From Acrocarpospora phusangensis (GTDB lineage: Bacteria; Actinomycetota; Actinomycetes; Streptosporangiales; Streptosporangiaceae), in NCBI RefSeq assembly GCF_016862995.1, contig NZ_BOOA01000010.1:95611-159610 (forward strand): a stretch of DNA of 64,000 nt, in the 5' to 3' direction. This document shows positions 26,909 through 35,465 of this stretch, in pieces. Each line of letters starts with the position of its first letter. Positions within the stretch are counted from its first letter, which is position 1. The position numbers were made by a program, and so were the translations under genes. The notes under the pieces are model-generated. The model was not told the origin of the DNA, made no database searches, and was given only the letters and a program-made list of their open reading frames with translations.

Positions 26909-26925
26909 ACCGATCCTTTCGGTAG

Positions 26926-26935
26926 CAAGCGCTTG
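26926..26935. promoter_or_regulatory. palindrome CAAGCGCTTG upstream of dehydrogenase gene
   Basis: A perfect 10-bp inverted repeat 18 bases upstream of the dehydrogenase start. The CG-centred form resembles LacI/GalR-type sites, but it differs from the locus consensus and may be bound by a different regulator. Confidence 0.4.
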
Positions 26936-26943
26936 TCAGTGGA

Positions 26944-26973
26944 CCGATCATGTCCGATCATTTCAATCAGGTC
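26944..26973. promoter_or_regulatory. 10-bp direct repeats CCGATCATNT (possible DeoR-type operator)
   Basis: CCGATCATGT at 26944, CCGATCATTT at 26954 and a weaker CAATCAGGTC at 26964 form direct repeats with a 10-bp period. Further GATC cores follow at 26996, 27005 and 27028. The same arrangement occurs at 32131-32158, on the other side of the DeoR-HTH regulator gene. Confidence 0.5.
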
Positions 26974-26979
26974 AAGGGA

Positions 26980-26995
26980 ATGTTAACGTTAATAT
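26980..26995. promoter_or_regulatory. LacI-type operator (copy 4)
   Basis: ATGTTAACGTTAATAT matches the left half of the consensus exactly and the right half partly. It lies in the divergent region between the dehydrogenase and DUF2264 genes, followed by a half-site TGTTAATG at 27011. Confidence 0.55.
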
Positions 26996-27077
26996 GATCG
27001 TTATGATCAATGTTAATGCCCGTCATTGATCAGTTTGAGCACTTCTGATTAATAGCGTTCTCGGCACAGGAGGCCCG

Positions 27078-28988
27078 ATGCGGCTGCTGGCATCACTGGC
27101 GGAGTTGGAGGACCGGCGGCTCTCGCCGTACACGGGCTGGACCAGGGAGCACTGGGTCGCGCTCGCCGACCATCTGCTGCTGTCGGCGCGCGGACACGCC
27201 TCGCCGGAGCACGCGCTCCTCTCCTTCCCCGGCGAGCCCGGCGGGTACGGACCGCGGGTGGACGGGCTCGAAGGGTTCGCGCGCACATTCCTGGCCGCCG
27301 GATTCCGGGTGGCGGGCGAGCACGGCCGCGACCCGCGCGGATACCTGGAGTGGTACGCGCGCGGCCTGGCCGCCGGCACCGACCCCGCCTCGCCGGAACG
27401 CTGGGTACGGCTGGACGAGCACGACCAGGCCAAGGTCGAGGCCGCCTCGATCGCGCTGGTGCTCCACCTGACCCGGCCCTGGTTGTGGGACCACCTCGAC
27501 GAGCGCGTACGCGAACAGGTGGTCGCCTACCTCGCGCCGGCCGTCGGAGGGAAGTACCCGCCGATCAACTGGATCTGGTTCCAGCTCGTCGTCGAGCAGT
27601 TCCTGGCCTCGGTCGGCGGGCCGTACGCGCGGGAGGACGTCGAGACCGGCTTGGCGCTGACCGACGGCTTCGCCCGCGCGGAGGGCTGGTACGCCGACGG
27701 GGAACGCCGGGGCTACGACCACTACGCCGGGTGGGCGCTGCACTTCTACCCGCTGCTGTGGACCGAGATGGCCGCCGGCGATCCGGCCGCCGACGCGCGC
27801 CGCCCCGGCTATCTCGCGCGGTTCGAACGCTACCTGGACGACGCCGTCCACCTGGTCGGCGCGGACGGCTCGCCGCTCGTGCAGGGCCGCAGCCTGACCT
27901 ACCGTTTCGCGGCCGCCGCCCAGTTCTGGGCCGCCGCGCGGGCCGGGGTCGCGACTGCCGCGCCCGGCCTGCTGCGCCGTGCCGCGTCCGGGATCGCGCG
28001 CCACTTCGCCGAGCACGGCGCGCCCGGCGACGACGGGCTGCTCACGCTCGGCTGGCACGGGCCCTGGCGGGCAATCGCGCAGTCCTACTCCGGTCCCGGC
28101 TCGCCGTACTGGGCGGCCAAGGGCCTGTACGGTCTGGCGTTGCCCGCCGGCCATCCCGTGTGGACGGCGACCGAGGAGCCGTTACCCGTGGAGCGCGGCG
28201 ACTTCCGCCGGGTGATCCACGCGCCCGGCTGGCTGGTCTCCGGCACCCGCGCGGACGGCGTCGTCCGGGTCGTGAACCACGGCACCGACCACGCCACTCC
28301 CGGGGACCACCGGACGGACTCGCCGCTGTACGCGCGGCTCGGCTACTCCACCGCCTCCTCCCCCGTCCTGGCCGGGCCGTACGCGGGTGAGCCGCTCGAC
28401 CAGTCGGCCGTCCTGCTCGACGCCGGAGGGCGGCCCAGCCACCGGACCGGCTTCGAGACGCTGCCGGCCGGCTGCCTGCCCACGGGCACCGCCGTCGGCG
28501 CGTCCCGCTGGCGGGCGCACTGGGTCGAACCCGATCAGGACGCCGCCGACCACGGCTACGGCCGTGCGGGCGAGGTCGTGCTGGGGCCGTGGATCACGGT
28601 GGTGTCGGCGGTGCGCGGCCCGTGGGAGGCGCGGCTGGTCCAGGTCGCGGGCGAGGGCGCGTTCCCGCTGCGTGTCGGCGGCTGGGCGGTTCCCGAAGGC
28701 GCGGCCGTGACCTCGTCGGTCGTTCCCGGCCCCGGTCTGGATCGTAGCGACGTGGCGATCGCCGAGGACGCCACGCCGCTGGCCGGGCGGACCGTCATCC
28801 CCTGGTGCGCGACCGCCGGTCCCGCTCGGCCAGGCCGGTGGTACGCCCTGGCCCTGCATCTCGGCGCGAGCCCGGCACCGCCCCCTCCGGTGATCGTCCA
28901 CGACGGCGACGCCGCCCGGGTGACCTGGGCGGACGGCGTCGAGGACGTCGTCACGACGACGATCGCACGATCAGCCGGGGCTCGATGA
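27078..28988 (+). CDS. DUF2264 domain protein
   Basis: A 636-residue protein from the ATG at 27078, with CAGGAGG upstream. The N-terminal ~360 residues match DUF2264 (LEDRRLSPYTGWTREHWVALADHLLLSA, PPINWIWFQLVVEQFLASVGG, WYADGERRGYDHYAGWALHFYPLLW, LVQGRSLTYRFAAAAQF), an alpha/alpha-barrel-like family frequent in pectin/polysaccharide loci of soil bacteria. The C-terminal ~250 residues look like a beta-sandwich. No signal peptide. The enzymatic activity is not established. The 3' end overlaps the convergent regulator gene by 38 bases. Confidence 0.9.
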   Translation: MRLLASLAELEDRRLSPYTGWTREHWVALADHLLLSARGHASPEHALLSFPGEPGGYGPRVDGLEGFARTFLAAGFRVAGEHGRDPRGYLEWYARGLAAGTDPASPERWVRLDEHDQAKVEAASIALVLHLTRPWLWDHLDERVREQVVAYLAPAVGGKYPPINWIWFQLVVEQFLASVGGPYAREDVETGLALTDGFARAEGWYADGERRGYDHYAGWALHFYPLLWTEMAAGDPAADARRPGYLARFERYLDDAVHLVGADGSPLVQGRSLTYRFAAAAQFWAAARAGVATAAPGLLRRAASGIARHFAEHGAPGDDGLLTLGWHGPWRAIAQSYSGPGSPYWAAKGLYGLALPAGHPVWTATEEPLPVERGDFRRVIHAPGWLVSGTRADGVVRVVNHGTDHATPGDHRTDSPLYARLGYSTASSPVLAGPYAGEPLDQSAVLLDAGGRPSHRTGFETLPAGCLPTGTAVGASRWRAHWVEPDQDAADHGYGRAGEVVLGPWITVVSAVRGPWEARLVQVAGEGAFPLRVGGWAVPEGAAVTSSVVPGPGLDRSDVAIAEDATPLAGRTVIPWCATAGPARPGRWYALALHLGASPAPPPPVIVHDGDAARVTWADGVEDVVTTTIARSAGAR

Positions 28989-30057
28989 CCACGCGATGCG
29001 TGGGCCGGTGGGGGTCCGGGTCGGTCAGCCGGTCGGCCAGCAGCGTGAACGCGGCCCGCCCGATCGACCGGCGCGGCGGCCGGACCGCCGTCAGCGGCGG
29101 ATCGCACAGTTCGGCCACCTCGTCGTCGTAGGTGATCACCGCCAGGTCGGCGGGGACCCGGATGCCGCGTTCCCGGCAGCGCTCCACGAGGCTGATCGCC
29201 TCCGGGTCGGAGTGGACCAGCAGCGCGGTCGTGCCGGTCTCCCGGCAGGCGTCCAGGGTCTGGTCCAGCACGCCGGACCAGGCCGGGTCGCGCTGGTCGA
29301 CGGTGACGACGTCGGGGGTGCCGTCCAGGTCGAGGCCGAGCTCCTCCCCCGCCTGCCGCCAGCCGCGCCGTACGTGCGGGCTGGTGGGGCTCTGCAGGGT
29401 GGTGATCACGCCGATCCGCCGGTGGCCGAGGGCGGCCAGGTGGCGGACCGCCATGGTCGCGCCGAGCGCGTGGTCGCTGACGACGGACTCCATGGCCTCG
29501 CCGTACGCGCCGATGGTGGCGGCCCGTTCGATGAGCACGACGGGGACGGGCGCCTGCCGCAGCCAGCGCACCAGTTCCTCGCCGTCGTCGCCGGTCGTGG
29601 TGGGCGCGACGAGCAGGCCGTCGACGCCGGCGAGTTCCATGAGCCCCGAGAGCTGGCGTCGCTCGTCGGCCGCCTGGTAGGTGGCGCCCCGCAGCACGAT
29701 CCTGGCTCCGGCCGCCGCGGCGGCCTCGCGCACGCCGCGGATGACCTCGGGCCAGTAGTAGTCGAGCGACGGGACGACCATGCCGATGGTGAACCGCCGG
29801 ACTTCGCCGTCGGTCTCGCCGTCCGGTTCCTCGCCGTGCTCCTCGGCGGGGGCGCCGTCGAGCAGCATGGCCCCGCCCCGGACGCGCCGGATCACGCCCT
29901 GCGAGGCGAGCAGGGCGATGTCGCGGCGGATCGTGATGGCGGAGACGTCCAGTTCCTCGGCCAGGTCGGTCACCCGGACGGGTCCGCGCCGCCGCAGCAG
30001 CTCCACGACTTGGGCGCGGCGTTCATCGGGCAGCGGAGTGGGGTCGGAGACGGTCAC
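28951..30057 (-). CDS. regulator with DeoR-type HTH and LacI-type sugar sensor
   Basis: A 368-residue protein from the GTG at 30057. The N-terminal ~60 residues are a DeoR winged HTH (DERRAQVVELLRRRGPVRVTDLAEELDVSAITIRRDIALLASQGVIRRVRGGA). Instead of the DeoR sugar-phosphate domain, a LacI/periplasmic-binding sensor follows (TIGMVVPSLDYYWPEVIRGVREAAA, VVLIERA, LGHRRIGVITT, LAVITYDDEVAELCDPPLTAVRPP). Such hybrids sense free sugars or oligosaccharides. It sits in the middle of the glycan locus, and GATC direct repeats occur before the DUF2264/dehydrogenase genes and the heparinase-like gene, so those are its likely targets. Confidence 0.9.
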   Translation of the reverse strand: MTVSDPTPLPDERRAQVVELLRRRGPVRVTDLAEELDVSAITIRRDIALLASQGVIRRVRGGAMLLDGAPAEEHGEEPDGETDGEVRRFTIGMVVPSLDYYWPEVIRGVREAAAAAGARIVLRGATYQAADERRQLSGLMELAGVDGLLVAPTTTGDDGEELVRWLRQAPVPVVLIERAATIGAYGEAMESVVSDHALGATMAVRHLAALGHRRIGVITTLQSPTSPHVRRGWRQAGEELGLDLDGTPDVVTVDQRDPAWSGVLDQTLDACRETGTTALLVHSDPEAISLVERCRERGIRVPADLAVITYDDEVAELCDPPLTAVRPPRRSIGRAAFTLLADRLTDPDPHRPTHRVVIEPRLIVRSSS

Positions 30058-30124
30058 GCGGCCCTGCCTTTCTGAGTAGCTACGACCACGGGCGCCAGAT
30101 CCGTGCCTCTGCTTGGCAAACGCA

Positions 30125-32101
30125 TCAGGCAGCCACCTGCACCCGCACCGCGAAGGATCCGCGGGCCGCGGCGGGCGGTGCCAACCGCAGCCGGGTCAGC
30201 CGCCGGCCCCACACCTCGGCCAGCATCGGATCGTCGAGTTTCCGTTCGTCCAGGGCCGCGGACGCCGACCCGGGATTCCAGGTGAGGAGCGCGGCCCGGC
30301 CGTCGCCGGGAGGCCTGACCAGCACCCGTCCGGGGGCCTCCTGCCGCACCTCCCCCGCCAGCAGGAACCGCACCTCACCGGGTGGCCCCTCGTCGCCGAA
30401 GGTCCAGGAGTCCTCGATGGTCACGCCGCCGTCCTTCCGATCCAGTCGTGCGGTACGCCGCCAGCTCAGGAGCCCCGCCACGGAGTAGGCGGGAGCGAGG
30501 TCCAGGCGCAGGGCGAAGACGCCGGGCTCGTCGGTCACCTCGACGTCGCGGGCCGCGAAGGACGCGCCCTGCCCCTGTTCCGCGCCGCGCACGACGGGGA
30601 CGTTGTGCCAGCCGCTGCGCATCGTCCAGATGGCGTACCGGTCGGGGCCGAAGGTCTGGGCCGTGTACGTCGGCCGCCCCGCGTCCACGACCACGGGCAC
30701 CCCGTCCACGGCGACCACGACGGTGCCCACATCGTTGTGGTTGTGGTTCTCGGCGTTGTGCCCGCCTTTGACCGCGAGCAGCAGCCCCCGTACGGTCCCC
30801 GCCTCGGCGCGGGCGACCCCCACCTGCGTGCCGGGCAGCCAGGCCGAAGCCACCAGCGGCGGCTCGGCGGAACCCGCTCCCCGCCACCCGTCATCGGCCA
30901 GCTCACTCAGCGCCCGTCCCAGCTCCGCATCGGTCGGAACACCCCCGCCCCGATGCGCCACGGCGTGCCGGACGCCGTCGTCGTCGCCCACTCGGCGCGC
31001 CCAGCGGTGCAGGACGTGCCACGGCTGATCGCCCGGCGGCCGCGCGCGGGCGTCGGCGAAGTTCAGGTACCACCGCCCGCCCACATGCATCCGGTACGGA
31101 AACCGCACCGTCTCGCGCACGACCGGCACGCCGACGGCCTCCAGGGCTCCGGACGTCGCGTGTTCCAGCACGTCGAGGGCCTCCAGCGCGCGGCACACCC
31201 CGTTCCACCAGTACTCGTAGCCCTCGTCCACCGACCCGTCGGCGGGCAGCGCCGCCAGGTAGCGGTCCAGGCCCTCGATCGCCAGCGCGACCTGCCGCGC
31301 CCGGCCGGGCCCCGGCTCGCCCAGCCGCAGCGCGGCCACGAGCACGTTGCCGCAGATCCACGGGCACCAGTTGTGCACCCGCCCGTCGAGGCCGAGCCAG
31401 TGCCAGTCGCGCCGCCGGGCGAACGGCTCCAGCACCCGCCACCGCGTCTCGGCGCGCATACGCTCGCGCAGCCCGGGGAAGCGCGCGGCGAGCCGGTCGC
31501 CGATCGCGGCGTCGGCCCAGGCGAGCTGCGCGGCCACGTCGGCCGCCCCCAGATCCAGGCACGGCGTCGCCGGGTCGGGCAGCACGGTGCCGCGCGCCGG
31601 GCAGGTGTCCTCGTGGGCGGGCCAGGCCCACGAACTCTGCTCGCACAGCAGGACCAGGCCATCCGCGGCCTCATCGAGCCACGCGTCCGCCACGGTCGCG
31701 GCGTCCGCCACGGTCGCCCCAGTCCCGGCAGTCTCCGCGGTCTCCGCCATCGCGGCCGTCGCGGCAGCCATGAGGATCGCGCGGGTGAGCCGGTCCTGCC
31801 GGGCGAACACGGCGCTCTCGTAGCCGGTGCGGTCGCCGTCGCGGAAGTAGCGGGAGTACAGGGTGGCCAGCGGCTGGGGCCACGGCGACCCGCGCTCCGC
31901 CTCCGCCCGCTCGCGCACCCGCGCCAGCTCCTCCTCCGCGTACCGGGACGGCACGGGCAGAGTGTGTTCGGGATCGGGCAGGATCCGGGCCAGCGCCTCG
32001 GGTGAGGCGGCCGCGCCCCACCGGCCGAGCAGGGGGCCGGGGACGCCGCTCGTCAAGGGCGGAGCGGGCAGGGCGGGCGCGTCGGTCGCCGGATGGGTCA
32101 T
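30125..32101 (-). CDS. heparinase II/III-like protein
   Basis: A 658-residue protein. The N-terminal ~400 residues are helical (alpha/alpha toroid-like: WPAHEDTCPARG, HNWCPWICGNVLVAALRLG, DEGYEYWWNGVCRALEALD, RMHVGGRWYLNFADARA). The C-terminal half carries the heparinase II/III beta domain with the motif GGHNAENHNHNDVGTVVVAVDG and WTMRSGWHNVPVVRG. No signal peptide, so it is probably cytoplasmic. Related enzymes are polysaccharide or oligosaccharide lyases acting on uronic-acid glycans, which fits pectin breakdown; exact substrate unknown. Three 10-bp GATC direct repeats lie upstream. Confidence 0.88.
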   Translation of the reverse strand: MTHPATDAPALPAPPLTSGVPGPLLGRWGAAASPEALARILPDPEHTLPVPSRYAEEELARVRERAEAERGSPWPQPLATLYSRYFRDGDRTGYESAVFARQDRLTRAILMAAATAAMAETAETAGTGATVADAATVADAWLDEAADGLVLLCEQSSWAWPAHEDTCPARGTVLPDPATPCLDLGAADVAAQLAWADAAIGDRLAARFPGLRERMRAETRWRVLEPFARRRDWHWLGLDGRVHNWCPWICGNVLVAALRLGEPGPGRARQVALAIEGLDRYLAALPADGSVDEGYEYWWNGVCRALEALDVLEHATSGALEAVGVPVVRETVRFPYRMHVGGRWYLNFADARARPPGDQPWHVLHRWARRVGDDDGVRHAVAHRGGGVPTDAELGRALSELADDGWRGAGSAEPPLVASAWLPGTQVGVARAEAGTVRGLLLAVKGGHNAENHNHNDVGTVVVAVDGVPVVVDAGRPTYTAQTFGPDRYAIWTMRSGWHNVPVVRGAEQGQGASFAARDVEVTDEPGVFALRLDLAPAYSVAGLLSWRRTARLDRKDGGVTIEDSWTFGDEGPPGEVRFLLAGEVRQEAPGRVLVRPPGDGRAALLTWNPGSASAALDERKLDDPMLAEVWGRRLTRLRLAPPAAARGSFAVRVQVAA

Positions 32102-32130
32102 GGTCCTCCTCGGGACCTTCTCATCCTAGC

Positions 32131-32158
32131 GATCGAAAGTGATCGAAGTTGATCCGTT
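32131..32158. promoter_or_regulatory. 10-bp GATCGAAAGT direct repeats upstream of heparinase-like gene
   Basis: GATCGAAAGT, GATCGAAGTT and GATCCGTT follow each other at 32131, 32141 and 32151, 30-57 bases upstream of the ATG of the heparinase-like gene. The 10-bp period matches the repeats at 26944. Direct-repeat sites are typical for DeoR-type HTHs. Confidence 0.5.
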
Positions 32159-32182
32159 TGTGAACTACTCCGGGGAATGATC

Positions 32183-33583
32183 TCAGAGCGTCGGCACGAT
32201 CGGGCGGATCGTCCCGTCCGCGGCGAACTCCAGCCGGTCGACGGCCACCTCCCGGTTGGTCCCGTTCCCCGCCGGTACGGCGAACCGGTGATAAGCGACA
32301 TACCACGTGTCAGTGCCGGGAGCCCGGACGACCGAGTGGTGCCCGGTGCCCTTGATCCCGGCCTCCAGCCGCTTCTGCAGCACCACGCCACGCCTGGTCC
32401 ACGGCCCCAGCGGGCTCGACCCGGTCGCGTACGCCACCCGGTAGTCCTCGCTGCGCGTGTCGTTCTCCGACCACATGAAGTAGTAGATCCCGCCCCGCCG
32501 GAACACGAACGGCGCCTCGTTGTAGCCGGACGGGGTGATCGTGCGCACCTGCGCGGCGTCGAAGGAGGTCATGTCGGCGTTGAGCGGCACGACACGGGCG
32601 GCGCCCTGCCCCCAGTACAGGTACGACCGGCCGTCGTCGTCGGTGAACACCATCGGGTCGATCGCCTGGCCGGAGTACTGCCCGGCGGCGACGAGCGGCC
32701 GTCCGAGCGCGTCCCGGAACGGCCCTGTCGGGGAGTCGGAGACGGCGACGCCCAGCTGCTTGGCGGTGTTCCCGGAGGCCGCGCCGCCGCTGAAGTACAG
32801 GTAGTAGCGGCCGTTGGCCGCCGCGAGCGCCGGTGCCCACGCCGAGTCGTCCGCCCACGACACGTCGGGGCCGTGGTCGAGGATGACGCCGTGGTCGGTC
32901 CAGGTCACCAGGTCCGCGGAGGAGAACGCCTTGTAGTAGGTGCCGCGCCAGCTCGCGTAGCCGTCGGTCGTCGCGTACAGGTAGTAGCGGCCGTTGATGG
33001 CGGTGACGTGGGGGTCGGCGAACAGGCCGGGGATGACCGGGTTCCGGTTCGTCTTCGGCGTCCACGGCGCGGCGATCCGGAACGAGCTGTCCGCGCGGAA
33101 GGCCGCGGTGTCCTGGTAGGCGTCCAGCCAGAGCGCGAAGTCGCGGTGCCTGATCCGCCGGTTCGGATAGTTGTACGAGGTCAGCGACGTCGACCCGGAG
33201 ACCGAACCGTCGACGGCGCAGAACGTGGCATCGGCCCGGAACGTCGCGTCGCCGGTGTTGGCGTCCACCCGCAGCCGCCAGTCGCGGTGCCGCAGGAAGA
33301 GGCCGTCAGCGGTCTGGAAGGAGTAGCAGGACGGCGCGGCCAGCCCGTTGACGATCGTGAAGGTCGCCTCACGCTTGGTCTGGGCGGTGGCGGCCGAGGT
33401 GACCTGGTCGAGGCGGCCGAGCGCGTCGAGGTGCCGGACGTACCGGCCGGGATAGTTGACCGACTCCAGCGACCGGGCGCCGGTGGGCGGCGTCGCCGCG
33501 TACGCCGGAGCGGCCGTCGCCACCAGGCCGGAGCAGACCAGAACGAGCGCGGCCGTGGCGGCCGCCCCTCTGCCGACCGTCAT
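32183..33583 (-). CDS. secreted GH43 glycosidase with N-terminal AbfB/CBM42-like module
   Basis: A 466-residue protein with a Sec signal peptide (residues 1-29, ending APAYA). Residues ~35-165 form an AbfB-type beta-trefoil with three repeats (VNYPGRYVRHLD, FQTADGLFLRHRDWRLRVD, YNYPNRRIRHRDFALWLD). Residues ~170-466 are a GH43 five-bladed propeller: FADPHVTAINGRYYLYATTD with the base Asp, DDSAWAPALAAANGRYYLYFSGG, and GYNEAPFVFRRGGIYYFMWSE with the acid Glu. It probably releases arabinose or xylose from extracellular glycans. The module order is reversed relative to the three GH43 genes on the other strand. A LacI-type operator lies 25 bases upstream. Confidence 0.92.
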   Translation of the reverse strand: MTVGRGAAATAALVLVCSGLVATAAPAYAATPPTGARSLESVNYPGRYVRHLDALGRLDQVTSAATAQTKREATFTIVNGLAAPSCYSFQTADGLFLRHRDWRLRVDANTGDATFRADATFCAVDGSVSGSTSLTSYNYPNRRIRHRDFALWLDAYQDTAAFRADSSFRIAAPWTPKTNRNPVIPGLFADPHVTAINGRYYLYATTDGYASWRGTYYKAFSSADLVTWTDHGVILDHGPDVSWADDSAWAPALAAANGRYYLYFSGGAASGNTAKQLGVAVSDSPTGPFRDALGRPLVAAGQYSGQAIDPMVFTDDDGRSYLYWGQGAARVVPLNADMTSFDAAQVRTITPSGYNEAPFVFRRGGIYYFMWSENDTRSEDYRVAYATGSSPLGPWTRRGVVLQKRLEAGIKGTGHHSVVRAPGTDTWYVAYHRFAVPAGNGTNREVAVDRLEFAADGTIRPIVPTL

Positions 33584-33607
33584 GCGAGCCCCTTTCCGAG
33601 CACTGAA

Positions 33608-33623
33608 ATGTGAACGCTAACAT
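33608..33623. promoter_or_regulatory. LacI-type operator (copy 5)
   Basis: ATGTGAACGCTAACAT, 25 bases upstream of the GH43 gene at 32183-33583. Both half-sites fit the ATGTTNRC-type arm of the locus consensus around a central CG. Confidence 0.6.
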
Positions 33624-33814
33624 TCTTGGGCGGCGTATCGGGCAGGTGAGTTCCGTGGGACGCCGATGCGCGCTGCGCCGTCCGTAACCGCGGCGAAGCG
33701 GCCGGCCATCTCGGCGTCACATCAGTGTGTGGGGGCGCATTCGATCGGTCAATACCCGTCAGGCACGGCAAATCGGCCTTCCGGATTTCTTGCGGCCGCC
33801 TGTTGACATCCGGG

Positions 33815-33830
33815 ATGGCAACGTAAACAC
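33815..33830. promoter_or_regulatory. degenerate LacI-type half-operator
   Basis: ATGGCAACGTAAACAC keeps the right arm ACGTAAACA of the consensus but not the left arm. It lies between the divergent GH43 promoters, about 113 bases upstream of copy 6. It could be an auxiliary site for looping. Confidence 0.35.
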
Positions 33831-33927
33831 TCTGCGGGAAATAGGGCAGAAACATTGCCGCGACCCGATGTCCCCGTCTCGCAGGGGGCTCCCGCCGGTT
33901 TTCCCAGGTCGGCTTGCGTCTAGAAAT

Positions 33928-33943
33928 GTTAGCGCAAACATAG
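33928..33943. promoter_or_regulatory. LacI-type operator (copy 6)
   Basis: ATGTTAGCGCAAACAT, a CG-centred palindrome with two mismatched pairs, 27 bases upstream of the first rightward GH43 gene. It probably controls the three-gene GH43 series. Confidence 0.65.
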
Positions 33944-33970
33944 TTGCGATGCCCCGAAGGGTGGTCCCCC

Positions 33971-35353
33971 GTGTTCCTCCGTCGAAAGATCGCCGCCTTG
34001 CTCGTGCTGCTCATGAGCGTGGCCGGCGCCGTCGCGACCGCGCCCGCCGCGTCGGCGGCCACGTACGCGGCGTACGTGATGGGCTACTTCAAGGAGTCCC
34101 CGAACCAGTCCGGCGACAGCTACGCCCTCCACCTGGCGGTCAGCTCCGACGGGCTGAGCTGGATGCCGCTCAACCAGAACAACCCGGTCGCCACCCCGAC
34201 CGCCGGCATGCAGGGCCTGCGCGACCCGTACATCCTGCGCAAGCAGGACGGCACGTTCGTGGTCCTGGCCACCGACCTCAAGGGCCGCGTGTTCAACCTG
34301 AACAACCAGTACATCCACGTGTGGGACTCAGCGAACCTGACGGGTTTCTCAAATTATCGCCGGGTACGCCTGCACACCATGGCCACGCACTCGTGGGCCC
34401 CCGAGGCCTTCTGGGTGCCCTCACGCAACGCGTACGCGGTCATCTACTCCGCCAACAACGGCACCCGTGACGTCTTCATGGTCAACTGGACCACCGACTT
34501 CATCACCATGGGCAGCCCGCAGGTGTTCTTCGACCCGGGCTTCAACGTGCTCGACGGCGACGTGCTCGTGGACGGCTCGAACTTCTACCTGTCGTACAAG
34601 AACCTCTCCAACGGCAACCTGTACGTCGCCCGGTCCACCACCGGCCTGCCGAACAGCTTCACCACGCTGACCGGCGGGCTGCGGCAGGGCGGTGCCATCG
34701 AGGCGCCGATCCTGGTCAAGTCGAACACGAGCAGCACCTTCTGGCTGTGGGGCGACTCGTTCTCGCCGGCCAACGCGGTCTTCTACGCCTGGCAGTCGTC
34801 GAACGTGAACGGCAACTCCTGGTCGGCGCTCAACCAGCGGGCGTACACGGCCCCGATCAACGCCAAGCACGCGACGATCTCGCCGATCACCGCCGCCGAG
34901 CAGTCCGCGCTCATCTCCCGCTGGGGCGCGCCGCAGTGGAACCGGCTGAAGTCGTACAACGCCCCCGACCGGTACGTCCGGCACGCCGCGTACGCCGCCC
35001 GGATCGACCCGTTCCCGATGGACCCGACGGCCGACCAGCAGTGGCGTCTCGTCCCCGGCCTGGCCGACTCCGCGGGTGTGTCGTTCGAGTCGGTGAACGT
35101 CCCCGGCCGTTACCTGCGCCACTCGAACTACGCGCTGCGGCTCGATCCGAACGACAACACCGCGACGTTCCGCGCCGACGCCACCTTCTACCGGACGGCG
35201 GGCCTGGCCGACGGCGCGTGGGCGTCGTTCCGCTCCTACAACTTCCCCGACCGCTACATCCGGCACTCGAACTACGCGCTGCGCATCGATCCGCTCGGCT
35301 CCGGCTCGGCACTGGCCGACCGGCAGGACGCCACCTTCCAGATCACGTACTAG
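33971..35353 (+). CDS. secreted GH43-type protein with C-terminal AbfB/CBM42-like module
   Basis: A protein of 460 residues from the GTG at 33971; an earlier in-frame TTG would precede the operator-proximal region. Signal peptide ends APAASA. The propeller domain (~30-320) shows GLRDPYILRKQDGTFVVLATD with the base Asp, HSWAPEAFWV, and GGAIEAPILV with the acid Glu. Residues ~325-460 are an AbfB trefoil with repeats of the type YNFPDRYIRHSNYALRIDP. A role in trimming arabinan or arabinose-substituted glycan outside the cell is likely. First of three consecutive GH43-AbfB genes in one direction. Confidence 0.91.
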   Translation: MFLRRKIAALLVLLMSVAGAVATAPAASAATYAAYVMGYFKESPNQSGDSYALHLAVSSDGLSWMPLNQNNPVATPTAGMQGLRDPYILRKQDGTFVVLATDLKGRVFNLNNQYIHVWDSANLTGFSNYRRVRLHTMATHSWAPEAFWVPSRNAYAVIYSANNGTRDVFMVNWTTDFITMGSPQVFFDPGFNVLDGDVLVDGSNFYLSYKNLSNGNLYVARSTTGLPNSFTTLTGGLRQGGAIEAPILVKSNTSSTFWLWGDSFSPANAVFYAWQSSNVNGNSWSALNQRAYTAPINAKHATISPITAAEQSALISRWGAPQWNRLKSYNAPDRYVRHAAYAARIDPFPMDPTADQQWRLVPGLADSAGVSFESVNVPGRYLRHSNYALRLDPNDNTATFRADATFYRTAGLADGAWASFRSYNFPDRYIRHSNYALRIDPLGSGSALADRQDATFQITY

Positions 35354-35465
35354 CGGCGCCTCCACCGCCGACGGTCCCGACGTCCAGCAGTACGTCTGCG
35401 GCGCCGGCGCCCACCAGCAAATGGACCCGCACCCAATCCTGATCATCCGCGTAACCGGAGACACC

